Shown piece by piece: positions 1 through 11,787 of a DNA stretch of 64,000 nucleotides (its first letter is position 1; the number at the start of each line of letters is the position of its first letter). A program made the translations under genes and the position numbers. Source of the stretch: Ipomoea triloba (lineage: Eukaryota; Streptophyta; Magnoliopsida; Solanales; Convolvulaceae); assembly GCF_003576645.1 (NCBI RefSeq), contig NC_044923.1:11257225-11321224 (forward strand), given 5' to 3'. The notes beneath the pieces were generated by a model. It saw nothing but the letters and a program-made list of their open reading frames with translations, did not search any database and had not been told where the DNA came from.

Positions 1-636
1 TAACAGAATTTGTAGTTTGTTGGTAGATTGGATAGTTATGACTTCTGTATGTATTTTGGCTATTATTACTGCTCCAAACTGTATTGGAGTATTATGTACT
101 TTGTTTTTTGTGCTACTGTCTTGCCAGTTTATAGCCTAGTATAGCACTGAATTAGATGGCAGATTGTAATGTTAATGGCACTCTATGTTGTTCTTTTTTG
201 GCTGTTTATAACTTCATGACAATGTGTTCTTTTTTGACAGTTTATAAGTGAATGGCAGTTGTGGTAGATTGACTATATATGGCACTGTGTATGTTTTAGT
301 AGTTTGACAATGTATATGCTTATAAGTATGGTATGTTTTGGTAGTTTGACAATGTATATGCTTATAGGTATATACATAATGGCACATTTGCACTTGGCAG
401 TGAACTATAATCCAAAGTAGAATGAGATTACAAATTACAGTTTGGCACTATAATCCACTTTGGCACTTTGACACTTTTGCACTTTGGCAGTTAACATTGG
501 CATTTGATTACAGTTTGCCAATTTGGTAGTGATGAGAACAAAGAGATTACAAAATCGAATGCAAACATAATGTAACAATAAATGGCTACTGCAAACTCCA
601 AACAATAAATAGCTACTGCAAACTTAAAACTTTTCA
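1..636. other. AT-rich flank with short direct repeats
   Basis: No coding signal is seen. A motif of about 47 bases containing tagtttgacaatgtatatgc is repeated in tandem at about 297-370. The stretch lies downstream (3') of the minus-strand GRF-type gene and may hold its 3' UTR. Confidence 0.5.
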
Positions 637-1145
637 TTAACATGAGAACAACTTATTACAAATTATTGATACAAGGACCACAATTACAATTAACAGACAA
701 GCACACTTTGTCCTAATCACTTGATTATCTTTTTTCATTGCAGTACAATCAGTTACAATGAGTTTTCTCACAGCTTCAACTTCAATCCTCAAAGACAGCA
801 CCAGCTTTTTTAGGTCTTCTTGCTCACTTTCGCACCTCCTAGCATTCTGATCCTTCTAGAGGAAGAACCCACAACCATTTCCATCCTACACACCTCAATC
901 ACGGAAAAAGAAACCCAAAATTAAGAAAACCCTAGCTGTAGTTTTACAACAATTGAAACCAAAATTCATTCAAAAGAATTGACACCCGAAGAATTGCTTC
1001 ATACCTTCCATCTTTGACACCCGAAGAATTGCTTTCCCGACTCTCTACTTGTGCAAATGGGAGCTTTCAACCCACAATTACAATACACACTAGGTTCATA
1101 CTCCATGTTTACTCTAACCCGCGATGAATTCGAGGAAGATGACAT
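637..1145 (-). pseudogene. GRF-type zinc-finger/coiled-coil/membrane-anchor protein, nonsense-mutated
   Basis: Two exons fit on the minus strand: exon 1 at 1145-1005 (47 codons) and exon 2 at 885-637. Both junctions have GT/AG and the intron is in phase 0. Exon 1 has the start of a GRF zinc finger (VYCNCGLKAPICTS, then GKQFFGCQRWK). Exon 2 continues with DGNGCGFFL, completing the C-x-C...C...C ligand set. It then has a basic/acidic helix likely to form a coiled coil and a C-terminal hydrophobic segment (CACLLIVIVVLVSIIC). This order is typical of the many small plant proteins annotated as GRF zinc finger, At4g04775-like, whose function is unknown. The codon after GCGFFL is TAG (856-858) where the family has Trp, so the product would stop at residue 56, before the coiled coil. 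One G-to-A change explains it. Start chosen: ATG at 1145, just before the Ser-rich N-terminus. A different splice acceptor right after the stop (AG at 857-856) would skip it but lose the fourth Cys. Confidence 0.75.
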
Positions 1146-1160
1146 ACCTATACTTTGTGT

Positions 1161-1210
1161 GCTTCGTCGGAGAACTGCGTGCTTCGTCGGAGAACTGCGT
1201 GCTTCGTCGG
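1161..1210. repeat. 20-bp tandem repeat, 2.5 copies
   Basis: The unit gcttcgtcggagaactgcgt occurs at 1161-1180 and 1181-1200 and partly at 1201-1210, immediately upstream of the start codon of the minus-strand GRF-type gene. It creates spurious reading frames on both strands. Confidence 0.9.
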
Positions 1211-1310
1211 ACTGTGCTTCTGTCTGCTTTGAACGGCCGCTGAGCTTTGAATCGGAGAAAACTACGAAATATGCACGGTTGTACAATATTAATACTGCAA
1301 ATAAGGAGTA

Positions 1311-2880
1311 AAATATAATTTAATTTCCACATCACATTACAGTTTGCGGATTACCGGCGCCAAGTCAGCAAGTATACTGGGGAACCTGCAAAAAAGGCTA
1401 GGCAGAAAAAAAATTACGGTTTGCGGATCGAATAAGCACTTTTAAAAGTACATGGTGCGGCATGAAGAATCGCTTATGGTTCGTGGTGCGGGATGGCACT
1501 TCACCCATAAATTTAAGTAACCAAAATATAAAATTGTTTTAGACTTAAGTTTGTTATAGTCTGCCATGGACCATATATAAATGCTCTCATTCATTTCTAA
1601 AGTCTAAGGCAAATAAAAATTGATTTTTTTTTTTTGAGACTTAACTTGGTTATAGTCTGCCATGGACTATAACTTCATGCTGTCACACATTTATGGAGTT
1701 AAAGGCAAGGATGTGTTCTCAACATTCCCAAGTCTCAAAGGCAAACTCATGGATCGGAAAACTATTGCCTAAAATTGCACATACTTGCCTTACTATACTA
1801 CAATATCACTAATTTAGTACTTATCAAAAACAACTTAATAAATATGGAACAAACAAAACATAACAATTATGTATTACGAAAACAAGAATACAATGTAGAA
1901 TAATACTTTGAACATAATTTTTTTTTTTTGGTTATAGAACCTTGGGTAAAACACAATGTAGAACTTATGTTCAGTTCAACCTAATTTCTAATTCATTAAT
2001 AAAACACAGATGGAAAAACAAGTTCTGGCTTTCGCAGACTCATGTAACGAGCTATTTCTTTGCAAGCTTGGCAGGAACCTCTAGACACACATAAACCTCA
2101 GGGCCAAACGTGGTCTCATGTTAGACTACTACTAAAAACACTAGAGTTTGTACATAGACAGTTAAATTTCAAGGCCAAACGTTATCTCATGTTGAACTGC
2201 TACTAAAAACATCAATATTTGTACACGATATTCGACTGCTACTAAAAACACCAATATTTGTACACGGACAATTATGTGTAGCAGTATCTAAAGTCAATAA
2301 TCCTAAGAATGAGTTAGATAATACTACTAATTCAACTAGTAAGGTAGTTTACAAAGAAGTATTTAATAAGTTATAAATAAAATATTTTACTCATTCTATT
2401 TTTTTATGTTGTACTAACATTACTCATTAACAAATATGAATATACTCATGCAATACAATTGACATCTGTTCATAAAAAAACTATAAAATTCAAGTTCATG
2501 CAAAATTGCTAATTAGTAATAATAATAATAACTACCAAATCTTTCTCTTCTCTTTATCTGTTCCATGCTTCATTGTTCAGAATTCATATGAAAGTATGAA
2601 TTTCAATTAAAAAAAAAAAAAAAAAAGAGGTAATTCCTTCAAACCAAACAATGTAATTAGCCAGCTAAAGAATTACAATTATGGTGTACCGAACCCCCCT
2701 TAATTTATATTGAAAATTCTCTACACAGATTGCCTACAACCTGATCATCCATACCTGAAGGGAAAAATCTATAATGCATCCAACAACAACAACTAACAAT
2801 ATACATGAATACACTCCAAGCAATTAAGCACACAAAGTAATACAATAACTGTGTATAAGGAAAGACAACTCAGATAAGAG
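1311..2880. other. Intergenic AT-rich DNA with decayed direct repeats
   Basis: No gene is seen. A segment around ttatagtctgccatgga is present at about 1545-1600 and again at about 1640-1690. A segment containing ctactaaaaacaccaatatt with gtacac is repeated about three times at 2100-2280. Homopolymer runs occur at 1625 and 2608-2626. These look like remnants of non-autonomous transposons. Confidence 0.5.
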
Positions 2881-2913
2881 GAGTTGAATGGTGAAATACT
2901 ACTTTATTGCTAG

Positions 2914-5900
2914 TTAATTAGCAGTAGCAGGTTGTGACACATTCGCATGTCCACTCACAGACTGCCCTGCTGCATTATTATTTCCATATGCTCTAAAATT
3001 TGACAAGCCGTCTAGGAGATTATGGGTTGCTTTCTCAAAATTCACAAACCCCATGAACCAGAAGTCATGACCATCAACTGTCACTATCTGAATGTACTTC
3101 TCTTGTGGATTCTCTCTCATTACCACCGGATTCACTGCTGCTATATTTGCCAAGGGTACTGCAATCTGTCAAAGTCACACAAAGTAAGTAGTATTGATGT
3201 TAGCAACCAACTTGAATTGTTTCTAAATGCAATACGTTAGGCGGAGAGAGGTAAGAGCCAAATCTAACGCCATGTAGCTAGGAAATCGTTAGACGGAAAT
3301 CAGTAAGATGAGTCCATGACTCTGTTTTTGAAAAATGTGTGCTAAACTTGCGGCTTCGCTACTAACTTTAATTTTTGGTGTAGTAATAAACGTTCAATCC
3401 CAACAAGTCGAATCAAGTTAAGTCACTGGTTTGAATTTAAATGAGAGTAGTTAAAGACTAGCTAGGAAAATGTGTACTAAAATTACGCATTCACTACTAG
3501 ATATAATCCTAGCAAATACCTAAACTATGATATATATCATCTTCGTTCTAAAAGGATATCATAGTTTTGGATTGCTTGAAGAACCCGGCGATAGGGAACG
3601 CTTTGTCGGGTTCCCCGTTCCGTTATCTGAGTCACGTACGACGCGTAGGTAGTTCTAGGACTCAATAGTTCCCCTTGCGGGCAGTGAATATACCCGCAAA
3701 TTTCTCGAAATCGAGCCATAATGGAATTCAGATGAAATCCATCGGCCACCAAAGCCGCCTCTATATGGCGCTCTACTACGACTTGTGTGTCAATTATGGA
3801 AGCCCAACAAGTGGAATCAAGTCAGTCACTAGGAGCAGTGAAAGACCAATCATTATTGTGTGGACCATGAGCCATGCAGCTGTGTGGACCATAATATCAA
3901 ATAATATACATTCAGTATAATATTAAAAATGTATATACACTATTTGTGTACCTTATATTTTATAGTGTACATTTAGTACACAAATAATGTACATTTATTA
4001 TATTAAAAATGTACTTTTTGTTACCACATAGCACTATGTGTACCCTGGTCCAAATAATAATTTGCCGTGAAAGACTGGTTGGTGTTAAGGGAGTGAATTA
4101 GACAAAGGCCGGTAAACTAAGTCAGGCCAAGTCCAGCAGGAAATACCCTAGCTCTTGAGCTTTTAGAGTTAGGGTAGTGATAAGCGATTAATCCTACAAC
4201 AATGATAGTGGGCAGAAATTAAAAGTGTTAATACCTTGTAGTAGCTCCAAGCCTCCTGGCCAGAAGGAGCTGTGAAGGTCAAAGGGCGATCACTGCAGAA
4301 AGCAACCTTGGTGGTTGACAAATAGAGGGTCCCGGCGACAGGGCCGGTTGTTGTTGAAAGGTAACAAGCATACGTCTTCTTTAGCTTCTCATAAGGATCG
4401 GTTGCAAAGATTTGCTTGTAATATGGCTCAAATCCACCTTCTGTTATTGCCTTGGCAGTCATGTTCAGCTTTCCCCAAGCAGCTTCTGATACAGATGGCG
4501 CAGTTTTCACTGCACAAAATTAACATTGTCAACTCCCAAGGAAAAAAACTAGATAGTATACCTACGATGTGTTGGGCAAAGATTGATGAAAGACGAAATT
4601 TAGCAAGGAATGGCTAAGAGGAACTCCATTTGTAATCTTTAGGGATTTTTTTTCAAAAATAAAAACTTAGGATGATTTTTTTACTATTAGGGGGGATTTT
4701 TTTCTTAATTTTTTTACACTATGCAAGCAATCGTTATACCCTGCACCACGGTGCACATAGCAATGTGCATCACAATCCAAAACGACGTCGTTTCGATGTT
4801 AGTGGACGCGGACGCAAATGACTACAGGGAATTCATTATCTATAATACACATAATCATTATCTAGAATACACAGAACGTTTGCCTAGAATACACAAAATG
4901 TTTGCCCAGAATACACAGAATATTGACACAAAATACACAGAACTCATCCTCCTAACATTCGAATGCACAAACACATCACAACCTGTGTTAATAACATCAA
5001 TACACAGAATATTGACACAAAATACACATAACTCATCCTCCTAAACATTCGAATGCACAAACACATCACAACGTGTGTTACTAACATGAATACACAGAAC
5101 GGTTGCCTGGAATACACAGAACGATTGCCTGGAATACACAGAACGATTGCCTGGAATACACAGAATATTAACATAATACACAGACCGACCGAAACGAGAA
5201 ACGTGATTTCTAAAAAAAGGGACGACTAATTTACAATGCTCAAAACGACGTCGTTTACGTACGTGGTGCACATTGCTATATGCACCGTGGTGCACGGTAT
5301 AATTTGTCATATGCAAGTATAAAAGTGTAAAATTTTTGTGGGCTCTAGTTTTGAGAAAAAAAAACACGCAAACAGGGCATGCCAAATCTCTTTTTTGTTA
5401 AAATTATTTTCTGCTACTGCCCAACGAAACATTGTCCCCACTAAGGCTCGAACTCATAACCCTCTCACGTGGACTACAAAGTCTTTAGCAAGATTATTTA
5501 AACTCTCCAAAATAATAATAGCAATAAGGGCAATACTTGTGTGATGCCGTCTCACCCAGACGAGTCGAATCTTTAATTAATAGGACGAATCTTTGACCTC
5601 ATTAATCAATAATCTGATTCGTCTCACACAAATTTTTGTGTAAAAATAATACTAATGACTAATGAGATTAGTTTAAGAGATTATTAAAGAGAGGTTTGAA
5701 GAGTCAAAATTTAGTCCCGACTCACGAAAAGATGTGGGGGTATATAAATAAAATAAAATTATGTCATTCATTAATAATAATGTTGGAAGAAAAATTGTTA
5801 GATGGAGGTGATGAAAGACCAAATTGATAGCTGGATAATTCTAGATAACTTTTGACAGGAGGGGTGAAAGACTAAATTCAATCCAGTAATTAATGGCTAG

Positions 5901-6340
5901 AAAATTCTAGATAATTTTTGATAAGGTGATAGCCGATAAGTGCTTGATTCTAAGGATCTACTGTCTAATAAAGATATAGCAGATGAAGAATAGAGAGTGA
6001 TTGAGGAGCTAGGGTACTCACAGTTGTGCCATACGTTACGAGCTACGGTCTCAGCTCTATGGCTCCAAGAATTGAACATGTGGCACACTGATTCAAAGGG
6101 GTTGTTGCTGGGGGGCCGATCCACTGGAGAATAGACGACGTAAGGTTGAGGGTGGAAATCTTGGTGCTGATCCTCAGACCTCCACAAGGCAGCCTTCTGG
6201 TTATCTGGGTGGGTGGTGGGGACTGCAGGACGACCCATCACATGAGTTCCCCATTTCTGAGGGTCCATTTCTGCTGCTTGGGATTCAGAAGAAGAAGGCA
6301 AGGGTTTATGGGGCTCTGATTCTTCTCCTTTTGGCTCCAT
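2914..6340 (-). CDS. GRAM-domain protein, GEM-like protein 5 type
   Basis: Three exons on the minus strand: 6340-6022, 4509-4235 and 3165-2914, all with GT/AG introns (phases 1 and 0), giving 281 residues. Exon 1 encodes a Pro/Ser/Glu-rich N-terminus (MEPKGEESEPHKP...) ending in the family signature FNSWSHRAETVARNVWHN. Exon 2 continues as LKTAPSVSEAAWGKLNMTAK and then EPYYKQIF, followed by the GRAM domain (ACYLSTTTGPVAGTLYLS, VAFCSDRPL). Exon 3 ends the GRAM domain (IAVPLANIAAVNP, EKYIQIVTVDGHDFWFMGF) and has a short low-complexity tail (SVSGHANVSQPATAN). GRAM domains bind lipid or protein at membranes. Arabidopsis GEM-like proteins (GEM, GER5) are linked to ABA responses, seed and reproductive development and epidermal patterning. 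The start is the first ATG of the conserved N-terminus. Both introns are long (1.5 kb and 1.07 kb) and each carries a Mutator-type MITE. All family blocks are present and unbroken, so the gene is probably functional. Confidence 0.92.
3398..3830. repeat. Direct repeat pair in intron 2 flanking an orphan reading frame
   Basis: The motif cccaacaagtcgaatcaag with ttaagtcact at about 3398 recurs at about 3803 as cccaacaagtggaatcaag with tcagtcact. Between the copies lies a more GC-rich block (3537-3775) with a 71-codon minus-strand frame that I do not recognise. The block may be inserted foreign or mobile DNA. Confidence 0.5.
3847..4066. mobile_element. Mutator-type MITE, 220 bp, in intron 2 of the GEM-like gene
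   Basis: The 9-bp duplication gtgaaagac flanks the element exactly (3838-3846 and 4067-4075). The ends are related inverted repeats rich in the motif tgg(a/t)ccatgg, here attgtgtggaccatg and ccctggtccaaataat. The centre holds repeated gtacatttagtacac-like units. The 9-bp duplication is the Mutator-superfamily hallmark. Confidence 0.8.
4728..5309. mobile_element. Mutator-type MITE with internal minisatellite, in intron 1 of the GEM-like gene
   Basis: Inverted ends of about 45 bp (ttataccctgcaccacggtg at left; its near-complement at right) are flanked by the 8-bp duplication tatgcaag (4720-4727 and 5310-5317). Just inside each end is a palindrome, aaacgacgtcgttt. The centre (4840-5190) is a tandem array of about 20-22 bp units around aatacacagaacgattgcc. 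The reading frames in it are repeat translations, not genes. Confidence 0.85.
5417..5491 (-). mobile_element. Truncated tRNA-derived SINE
   Basis: On the minus strand: a box A-like segment (aagactttgtagtccacgtg) followed by a box B (gagttcgagcctt) and gtggggacaatg. This matches the better-preserved SINE copies at 25662 and 49595. No 3' tail is recognisable. Confidence 0.5.
5535..5641. mobile_element. Short MITE with gtctcaca-type ends
   Basis: The segment begins acttgtgtgatgccgtctca and ends gattcgtctcacacaaattt, an inverted-repeat pair. The termini resemble those of the larger MITE at 53818-54316. Confidence 0.5.
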
Positions 6341-6443
6341 TATTTGGGGACTTATGGGAATATCTTTCTGAATTGGAATGAAGGCAAGAATATACTTTGG
6401 TAAAGAAGTGGTGAGATAGATAGAGATGGGGATCGGAACACTG

Positions 6444-6454
6444 CAATTTATAGG
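6444..6454 (-). promoter_or_regulatory. Probable TATA box of the GEM-like gene
   Basis: On the minus strand the sequence reads CCTATAAATTG about 105 bases upstream of the ATG at 6340, a normal distance for a plant TATA box with a 5' UTR of roughly 70 bases. Inferred from position and sequence only. Confidence 0.5.
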
Positions 6455-6718
6455 ATTAATTGAAGATGGTTTCTTAGAGATGAAGGTTAATTGGGCCAGA
6501 AAAGAAATCTGGTATGATCATAATAGAAACCTTAGCATCGTTCTAGAACAGGCGTGAGATTACGCGTAGAAGTAACCAGGTTCGTTGTTATATTACTAAT
6601 TTATTATTGCTAGTAATTGTTTCTTAATTTATGTGTCAACAAGTGGAGCCGTTGAATAGATGATAGCGAAGTTTCCCGGCGTGGGTTTTCCGGCCATCCA
6701 CTTCGTATTTATCCAAAT

Positions 6719-7949
6719 TAAAGAGAATATAATTTTTAGTCCTCAACTATGGTACATATATTAATTTTAATTATTAATTATTAAAACTTATTCAATATGT
6801 ATTACATTTGATCCTTTCCTGTTAACATTTAAATTAAATGCATGATTATTCATTTCGTATCAAACTTAGTCCTGCTGTCAAATTTTTCTGTCAAATTTTC
6901 GGCCAAGTCACCGGTGACCGGCTAATTTATTTAATTTTTATTTTAAAAATTAGTTTAATAATTTTAAAATTAAAAAAAATTATAAATAAATAAATAACAC
7001 CGGCCACCCCACCATCCTCCTTCGTCTTCGGTGGAGACGAAGGAGGAGTGGGTGGCAAGCATTTTCTTTCCCCCACCCCTGGTGTTCTTTTACTATTTTT
7101 TTTAATGTTTTTAATTTAAAAATTAATAAAATAATTTTAAAATAAAAATTAAATAAATTAGCTGGTCATCGGTGACTTGACTGGAAATTTGATCAGAAAA
7201 TTTAACGGTAGGACTAAATGTGATACAAATTGAATAGTCAAGCACCTAATTTGAAAATAGAGAAAATATCATTTTTAGTCCCTCAACTATAATACATGTA
7301 TCAATTTTGACCCTTGACTATTAAAAATTTCAAATTAGGTCCATAACTATTCAATTTGTATTACTTTTGGTCCTTGACTATTAACATTTTCAAATTAGGT
7401 GCATGACTATTCATTTTGTATCACATTTGGTCCTACTGTTAAATTTTCCGGCCAAATTTCCGGCGAAGTCATCGGGGGTGACCAGCGTTTTCTATTTTTT
7501 TTTATTTTTTTTATTTTTATTTTTAAGTTTTTTTTATTTAAAAGTTACGGAGTATTAAAATAATTTTTAAAATAAAAATTAAATAAATTAGTCGGTCCCG
7601 ATGACTTCGCTGGAAATTTGGCCGGAAAATTTAACGGCAGGACCAAATGTGATACAAATTGAATAGTCATGCACCTAATTTGAAAATGTTAATAGTCAAG
7701 GACCAAAAGTGATACAAATTGAATAGTCATGGACCTAATTTGAAATTTTTAATAGTCAAGGACCAAAATTGATACATGTATTATAGTTAAGGGGCTAAAA
7801 ATGATATTTTCTCTTTGAAAATATTAATAGTCAAGGATCAAATGTAATACAATTTAAATAATCATGCACTTAATTTAGAAATTTTCAATAGTCAAGAACC
7901 AAAATTGATATATATATTGTCGTCGATGAACTAAAATTGATATTTTCTC
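6719..7949. mobile_element. Foldback MITE, outer member of a nested pair
   Basis: Left end gagaatataatttttagtcc and right end ctaaaattgatattttctct are inverted. Flanks ttatccaaat (6709-6718) and ttatcccaat (7950-7959) match at 9 of 10 positions, a probable Mutator-type duplication. The arms carry the usual blocks (ggtcaccgg, caaatttccggc-like, cctaatttgaaa). A second copy of the same family is inserted at 7260-7813. A GC-richer hairpin centre (cttcgtcttcggtggagacg) lies at about 7020-7045. Confidence 0.7.
7260..7813. mobile_element. Foldback MITE nested inside a relative
   Basis: The element has near-perfect long inverted arms: gagaaaatatcatttttagt at left and actaaaaatgatattttctc-like sequence at right. 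The 10-bp duplication tttgaaaata lies at 7250-7259 and again at 7814-7823. It is therefore a clean later insertion into the outer MITE and fits the Mutator superfamily. Confidence 0.88.
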
Positions 7950-8341
7950 TTATCCCAATACAGAGATTTGAAAGTTGTATATTTCCAACTGTTAAATTTA
8001 TATACATCATAACTTTAATTATAAATGTAGATAAAAAATGTACCATTTTTCTCCCAATAATGCTTTATGTTTTGATTATACACAATTTAAGAGATGGAGT
8101 AAGCGGCATATTTTACTTTTGCTCACGATAGCAAGAGATTGAATTTAATTGATTGGGTTAAGTTTTATTTCAATTGAGTTAACTGAAACTACCTTACAGT
8201 AATTAATTAATTTAGCTGGCCCAAATGACTTGGATATTGGGTTGATTAAGTTAATTAATTAAAGCCCATTGAGTTTCAATGTTAGGGTAATTAAGTTTGA
8301 TTACCTTGAGCCCAATTGATCACATTGCCATGGATTTGTGA

Positions 8342-8545
8342 CAAATTATTATGTAGACCACGGTCCAAAACAACGTTAAGAAGAAAAATAACGCACCTTA
8401 AGATGTAAAACCACGCACTTTCAATTTTAGGTTCTCTCACCTTAAATTTCAATACTTACGCACCTTAAGCATACAAATCACGCATCTTAAGAAGAAAATT
8501 ACGCACCTAAAGCAACTGCACAACCATATATATATAACCATAATA
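8342..8545. mobile_element. Fragment of the tgg(a/t)cc MITE family with cgcaccttaag repeats
   Basis: The segment starts with one recognisable terminus (aaattattatgtagaccacg) and continues into repeats of acgcaccttaag with variants. No second terminus was found. It shares its internal repeat with the element at 11045. Confidence 0.5.
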
Positions 8546-10091
8546 ATTGCACAGAAGAAGGGAAAGATAATTACCATAATAATTACTATAAATAAAAATT
8601 AGGCAATTATATTAATAATTAATTATTAAGGTAAGTATTTGCAAAAAAAAAAAAAAAGTAAGTATAATTTATTGTGTGCCAATAATATAATACGTTAAGT
8701 ATAAACATACGTATATAGATTACCATAAAAATTACATGGAAGAAGGTGATGAGAATTACCATAAATAATTATTAAGCAATAATATTAATAATAATTATTA
8801 ATTATTAAGGCATGTATATAGTGTTATAGCTTAGCTTTGTGTGTGTGTACATTTTTAATTCTATATTGATAAGTATAATTTGTGTATATACTTTAAAAAT
8901 ATATTCATTATTAAAAAAAGAATATAATTTAAAAATTAAATTATTAATTAGATTGCCTAATATAATTGGCTTACTAATTGATTTATATGTTACTATAATT
9001 CGTACATTTGAAGACTTTTTATTATCAAGCTAAATATATGTTAATTTCCTTAATAATAAAGATAATTATTAGTCACATACGTTGTATTAAAAATATTACT
9101 TTGGATTTTTTATAAATAAGATATAATATTATTAAACCCAAATAATTAAAAATAATGTGCCCACAGTATAAAAGATTTTATAATTGACTTAAAAATTAAC
9201 TATTAATTTTATTGCTGAATACAATTGAAAATTATTTTACATTATTTATGGTATTTATTGTGTCCCATGTAATACTAAAATTATTAGGTATAATTTTTAT
9301 AATTAAGGTATAATTTAATTAAATCAAAATTATTAAAAATAATGTGTTCACAGTACAAAATAAATTATATTTGTCTTAATAATTAATTATTAATATAATT
9401 ACATCATTTAAATTTACAATTATTAATAATTATTTATGGTAATTATTAAGCATTAAAAAAGAGATTAAAAATAATAAGAAGATGAAAACATATAAAAGAT
9501 GCCATACAATATCTTAAATTAGGCAAATTAATATAAAATTTAATAATTACTTTAAAATCAAAATACAGAAAATATTGTAGGAAACATTGGTTTCATCCAC
9601 ACGAACCCCAATATTCTTAAACTTGTGCTCCTTTGCCTTCTTTTGCTTCATCCACACGAACCCTATCAGTTATTATAGAATAATGCATATTACATGTCAA
9701 TTTATAAAGTTGTAATATGATTTCTTACTGGGTAGTGGAAGAAGGGAATGAAGAGTCACCAACATGGGAAGAGGATGAGCGTTGTGCAAAATGAAGAATG
9801 TATTTATAGGTAGAGAATATGAGAATTATAAATTTGTATACTTTTTTAAAAGGAAAGTGTAATTAATTTTTTAAAGTTTTTTAAATAATTTTCAATCAAT
9901 CAGTAATATCTTTTTTTTCCAATTAGCCTAATTTCCGTTTCCTTTTCCATTAGGATCGTTTTATATTTCCAATCCATTAGTAATATCAGTTTTCTTTTCC
10001 ATTTTACTTTTACTATTGTTTTGGTGGGAATTTCACGAGAATTTTTTATTTTTATTAATAATATAGTATAGAAGTATAGATAAGTATTCAA

Positions 10092-10128
<37 letters not shown>

Positions 10129-10690
10129 GTGTAAATAATAATTAATAAATTATTATTTCCATTATATTCTCACAAGTATAATGGTTTAATTATTCTTAGA
10201 ATTTGGTAGCATAATGAAGTGTTTAAATAGTAAAAAGAATCTATGCCTATGCAAAATTACCATGTCAAAAAACAAGAAAAATATAGTTCATTATGTGCAA
10301 AATCCTCATACTATGTTCATTTTAAAATATTATAATTATTGCACATAATAATTTATTGGAACTGGATGTGCGTATGTTAGTAACATATTATTGGTGTTGT
10401 TAACGTGAATTTGTAAAGAATAAAAATAAATGATTATTTTCTTATTGGTGTAGACTTATTGGAAACAATATTACCAATTAATAGATATTATTTAATTTCC
10501 ATATAACATCTTCTTACCAATTAAGCTTTATTAATTATTTTACCAATAAATTATGTAATTATATTAATAAAAGTTTGAGCGGGAAAATTTGGGTGGAAGA
10601 ATTTACTTTTATATATAGTATAGATTATTATTATTATTATTATTATTATTTACAATAATCTAAATAAATTTAAGATTTTAATATAGAGTA
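8546..10690. other. Very AT-rich intergenic DNA with decayed repeats
   Basis: No gene is seen. Blocks such as attaccataataattactat and ttaataattaattattaagg recur at 8540-8810 and in weaker form to 9480. An (ATT)n microsatellite lies at 10098-10127 and another at 10626-10650. On the minus strand, tctatactatatataaaag (about 10625) and tctatactatattattaata (about 10075) resemble Helitron 5' ends, but no matching 3' hairpin was found. Confidence 0.45.
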
Positions 10691-10698
10691 TTAAAAAA

Positions 10699-10780
10699 CG
10701 TGACCGGCAGGATTCAAACCTGCGCGGGCAAAGCCCACATGATTTCTAGTCATGCCTGATAACCACTCCGGCACGACCAC
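10699..10780 (-). tRNA. tRNA-Ser (anticodon AGA), possibly a variant or pseudogene
   Basis: An 82-base cloverleaf with a long variable arm, typical of tRNA-Ser, reads on the minus strand. The acceptor stem GTGGTCG pairs with CGGTCAC (with G-T wobbles), the anticodon loop is CTAGAAA (anticodon AGA, codon UCU), the T-arm is GCAGG/CCTGC, and the discriminator is G. A run of six T follows, a normal Pol III terminator. Two oddities are visible: the T-loop is TTTGAAT instead of TTCGAAT (a box B change), and the D-stem has a C-A mismatch (ATCAGGC). Identity is clear; activity is uncertain. Confidence 0.85.
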
Positions 10781-11044
10781 AATTATTACAATGTAACCTT
10801 CCAGGCATTACAACTTTAAGTAAATAAAAACCTTATTCGAATGAATTATAATATGTTATTGCGTGACAACATTTGAATAGTTTCTTATTTTATCTCTCAT
10901 TTATTTGGGATGGTAGTTTCACTCAAATCCGGTGGAGATGATAAAATTTTTCAATACCGTTTCTCAATATTTATATTAATTTTTAAGATTTAATTACCGA
11001 AATGATCCCTTGATTATATATAACGAAATTACCAATTTTGTAAT

Positions 11045-11787
11045 TAACTATATTTTTTACTATGTGTATCGTGTAGCAAAATTAATTGTAATAATATTTT
11101 AATAATATTTAGATTGATATAAAATTATATAAATTATAAAAATAAATATTATATAGTGCATGATTTGTGTGCTTAAAATGCGTCAGTTATGAACTTAAGG
11201 TGCATGATTTTCCTTCTTAAGGTTCTTTGTTTGTGTGCTTAAGGTGCATGTTTTGTGTAGTTAAGGTACGTCATTTTAATACTTAAGGTTGAATGTGTCA
11301 TTTCTACACTTAAGGTGCGTCCTTTGTGTGTTAACCGCAGGGGAACTTGTCTTGGCACGAGATATAGTCAAATGAACATGTAGTATAATTAAAATGATAC
11401 TTTAGTGTTGTTACAATAAACCTATTGCGTGTATAAAATGAAGCTTATACAGATATGTATATTGTCAAATGAACATGTAGTGGAATTAAAATAATACTTC
11501 AATGTTGCTATAATGAACATATTGTATGTATAAAATGAAATTTGATATCAAAGCTCATACAAATATGCATACTATTAAATGAACCTGAACTATAACTAAA
11601 ATTATATTTCAGCGTTATTATAATGAAACTAATGTGTGGGAAATGAAACAAAAATAAAATAAAATAAAATAGAGTTCATAAAATAAAAAAACGGTGACAA
11701 GTTTTTTATTTTAAAATTAAAATCAAACAACATCAACTTATGTCATAGTCCATGATTCTACAAGACCACGATCCATAGTAAAATTTG
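11045..11787. mobile_element. tgg(a/t)cc-family MITE with ggtgcgt/cttaag repeats
   Basis: The left end is near tttttactatgtgtatcgtg and the right end is gaccacgatccatagtaaaa, an inverted pair. The interior at 11155-11340 consists of tandem units of about 22-24 bp around cttaaggtgcatgatttt. A second set of repeats (gaacatgtagtataattaaa-like) follows at 11370-11640. No clean target duplication was found, so the boundaries are approximate. Confidence 0.55.
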
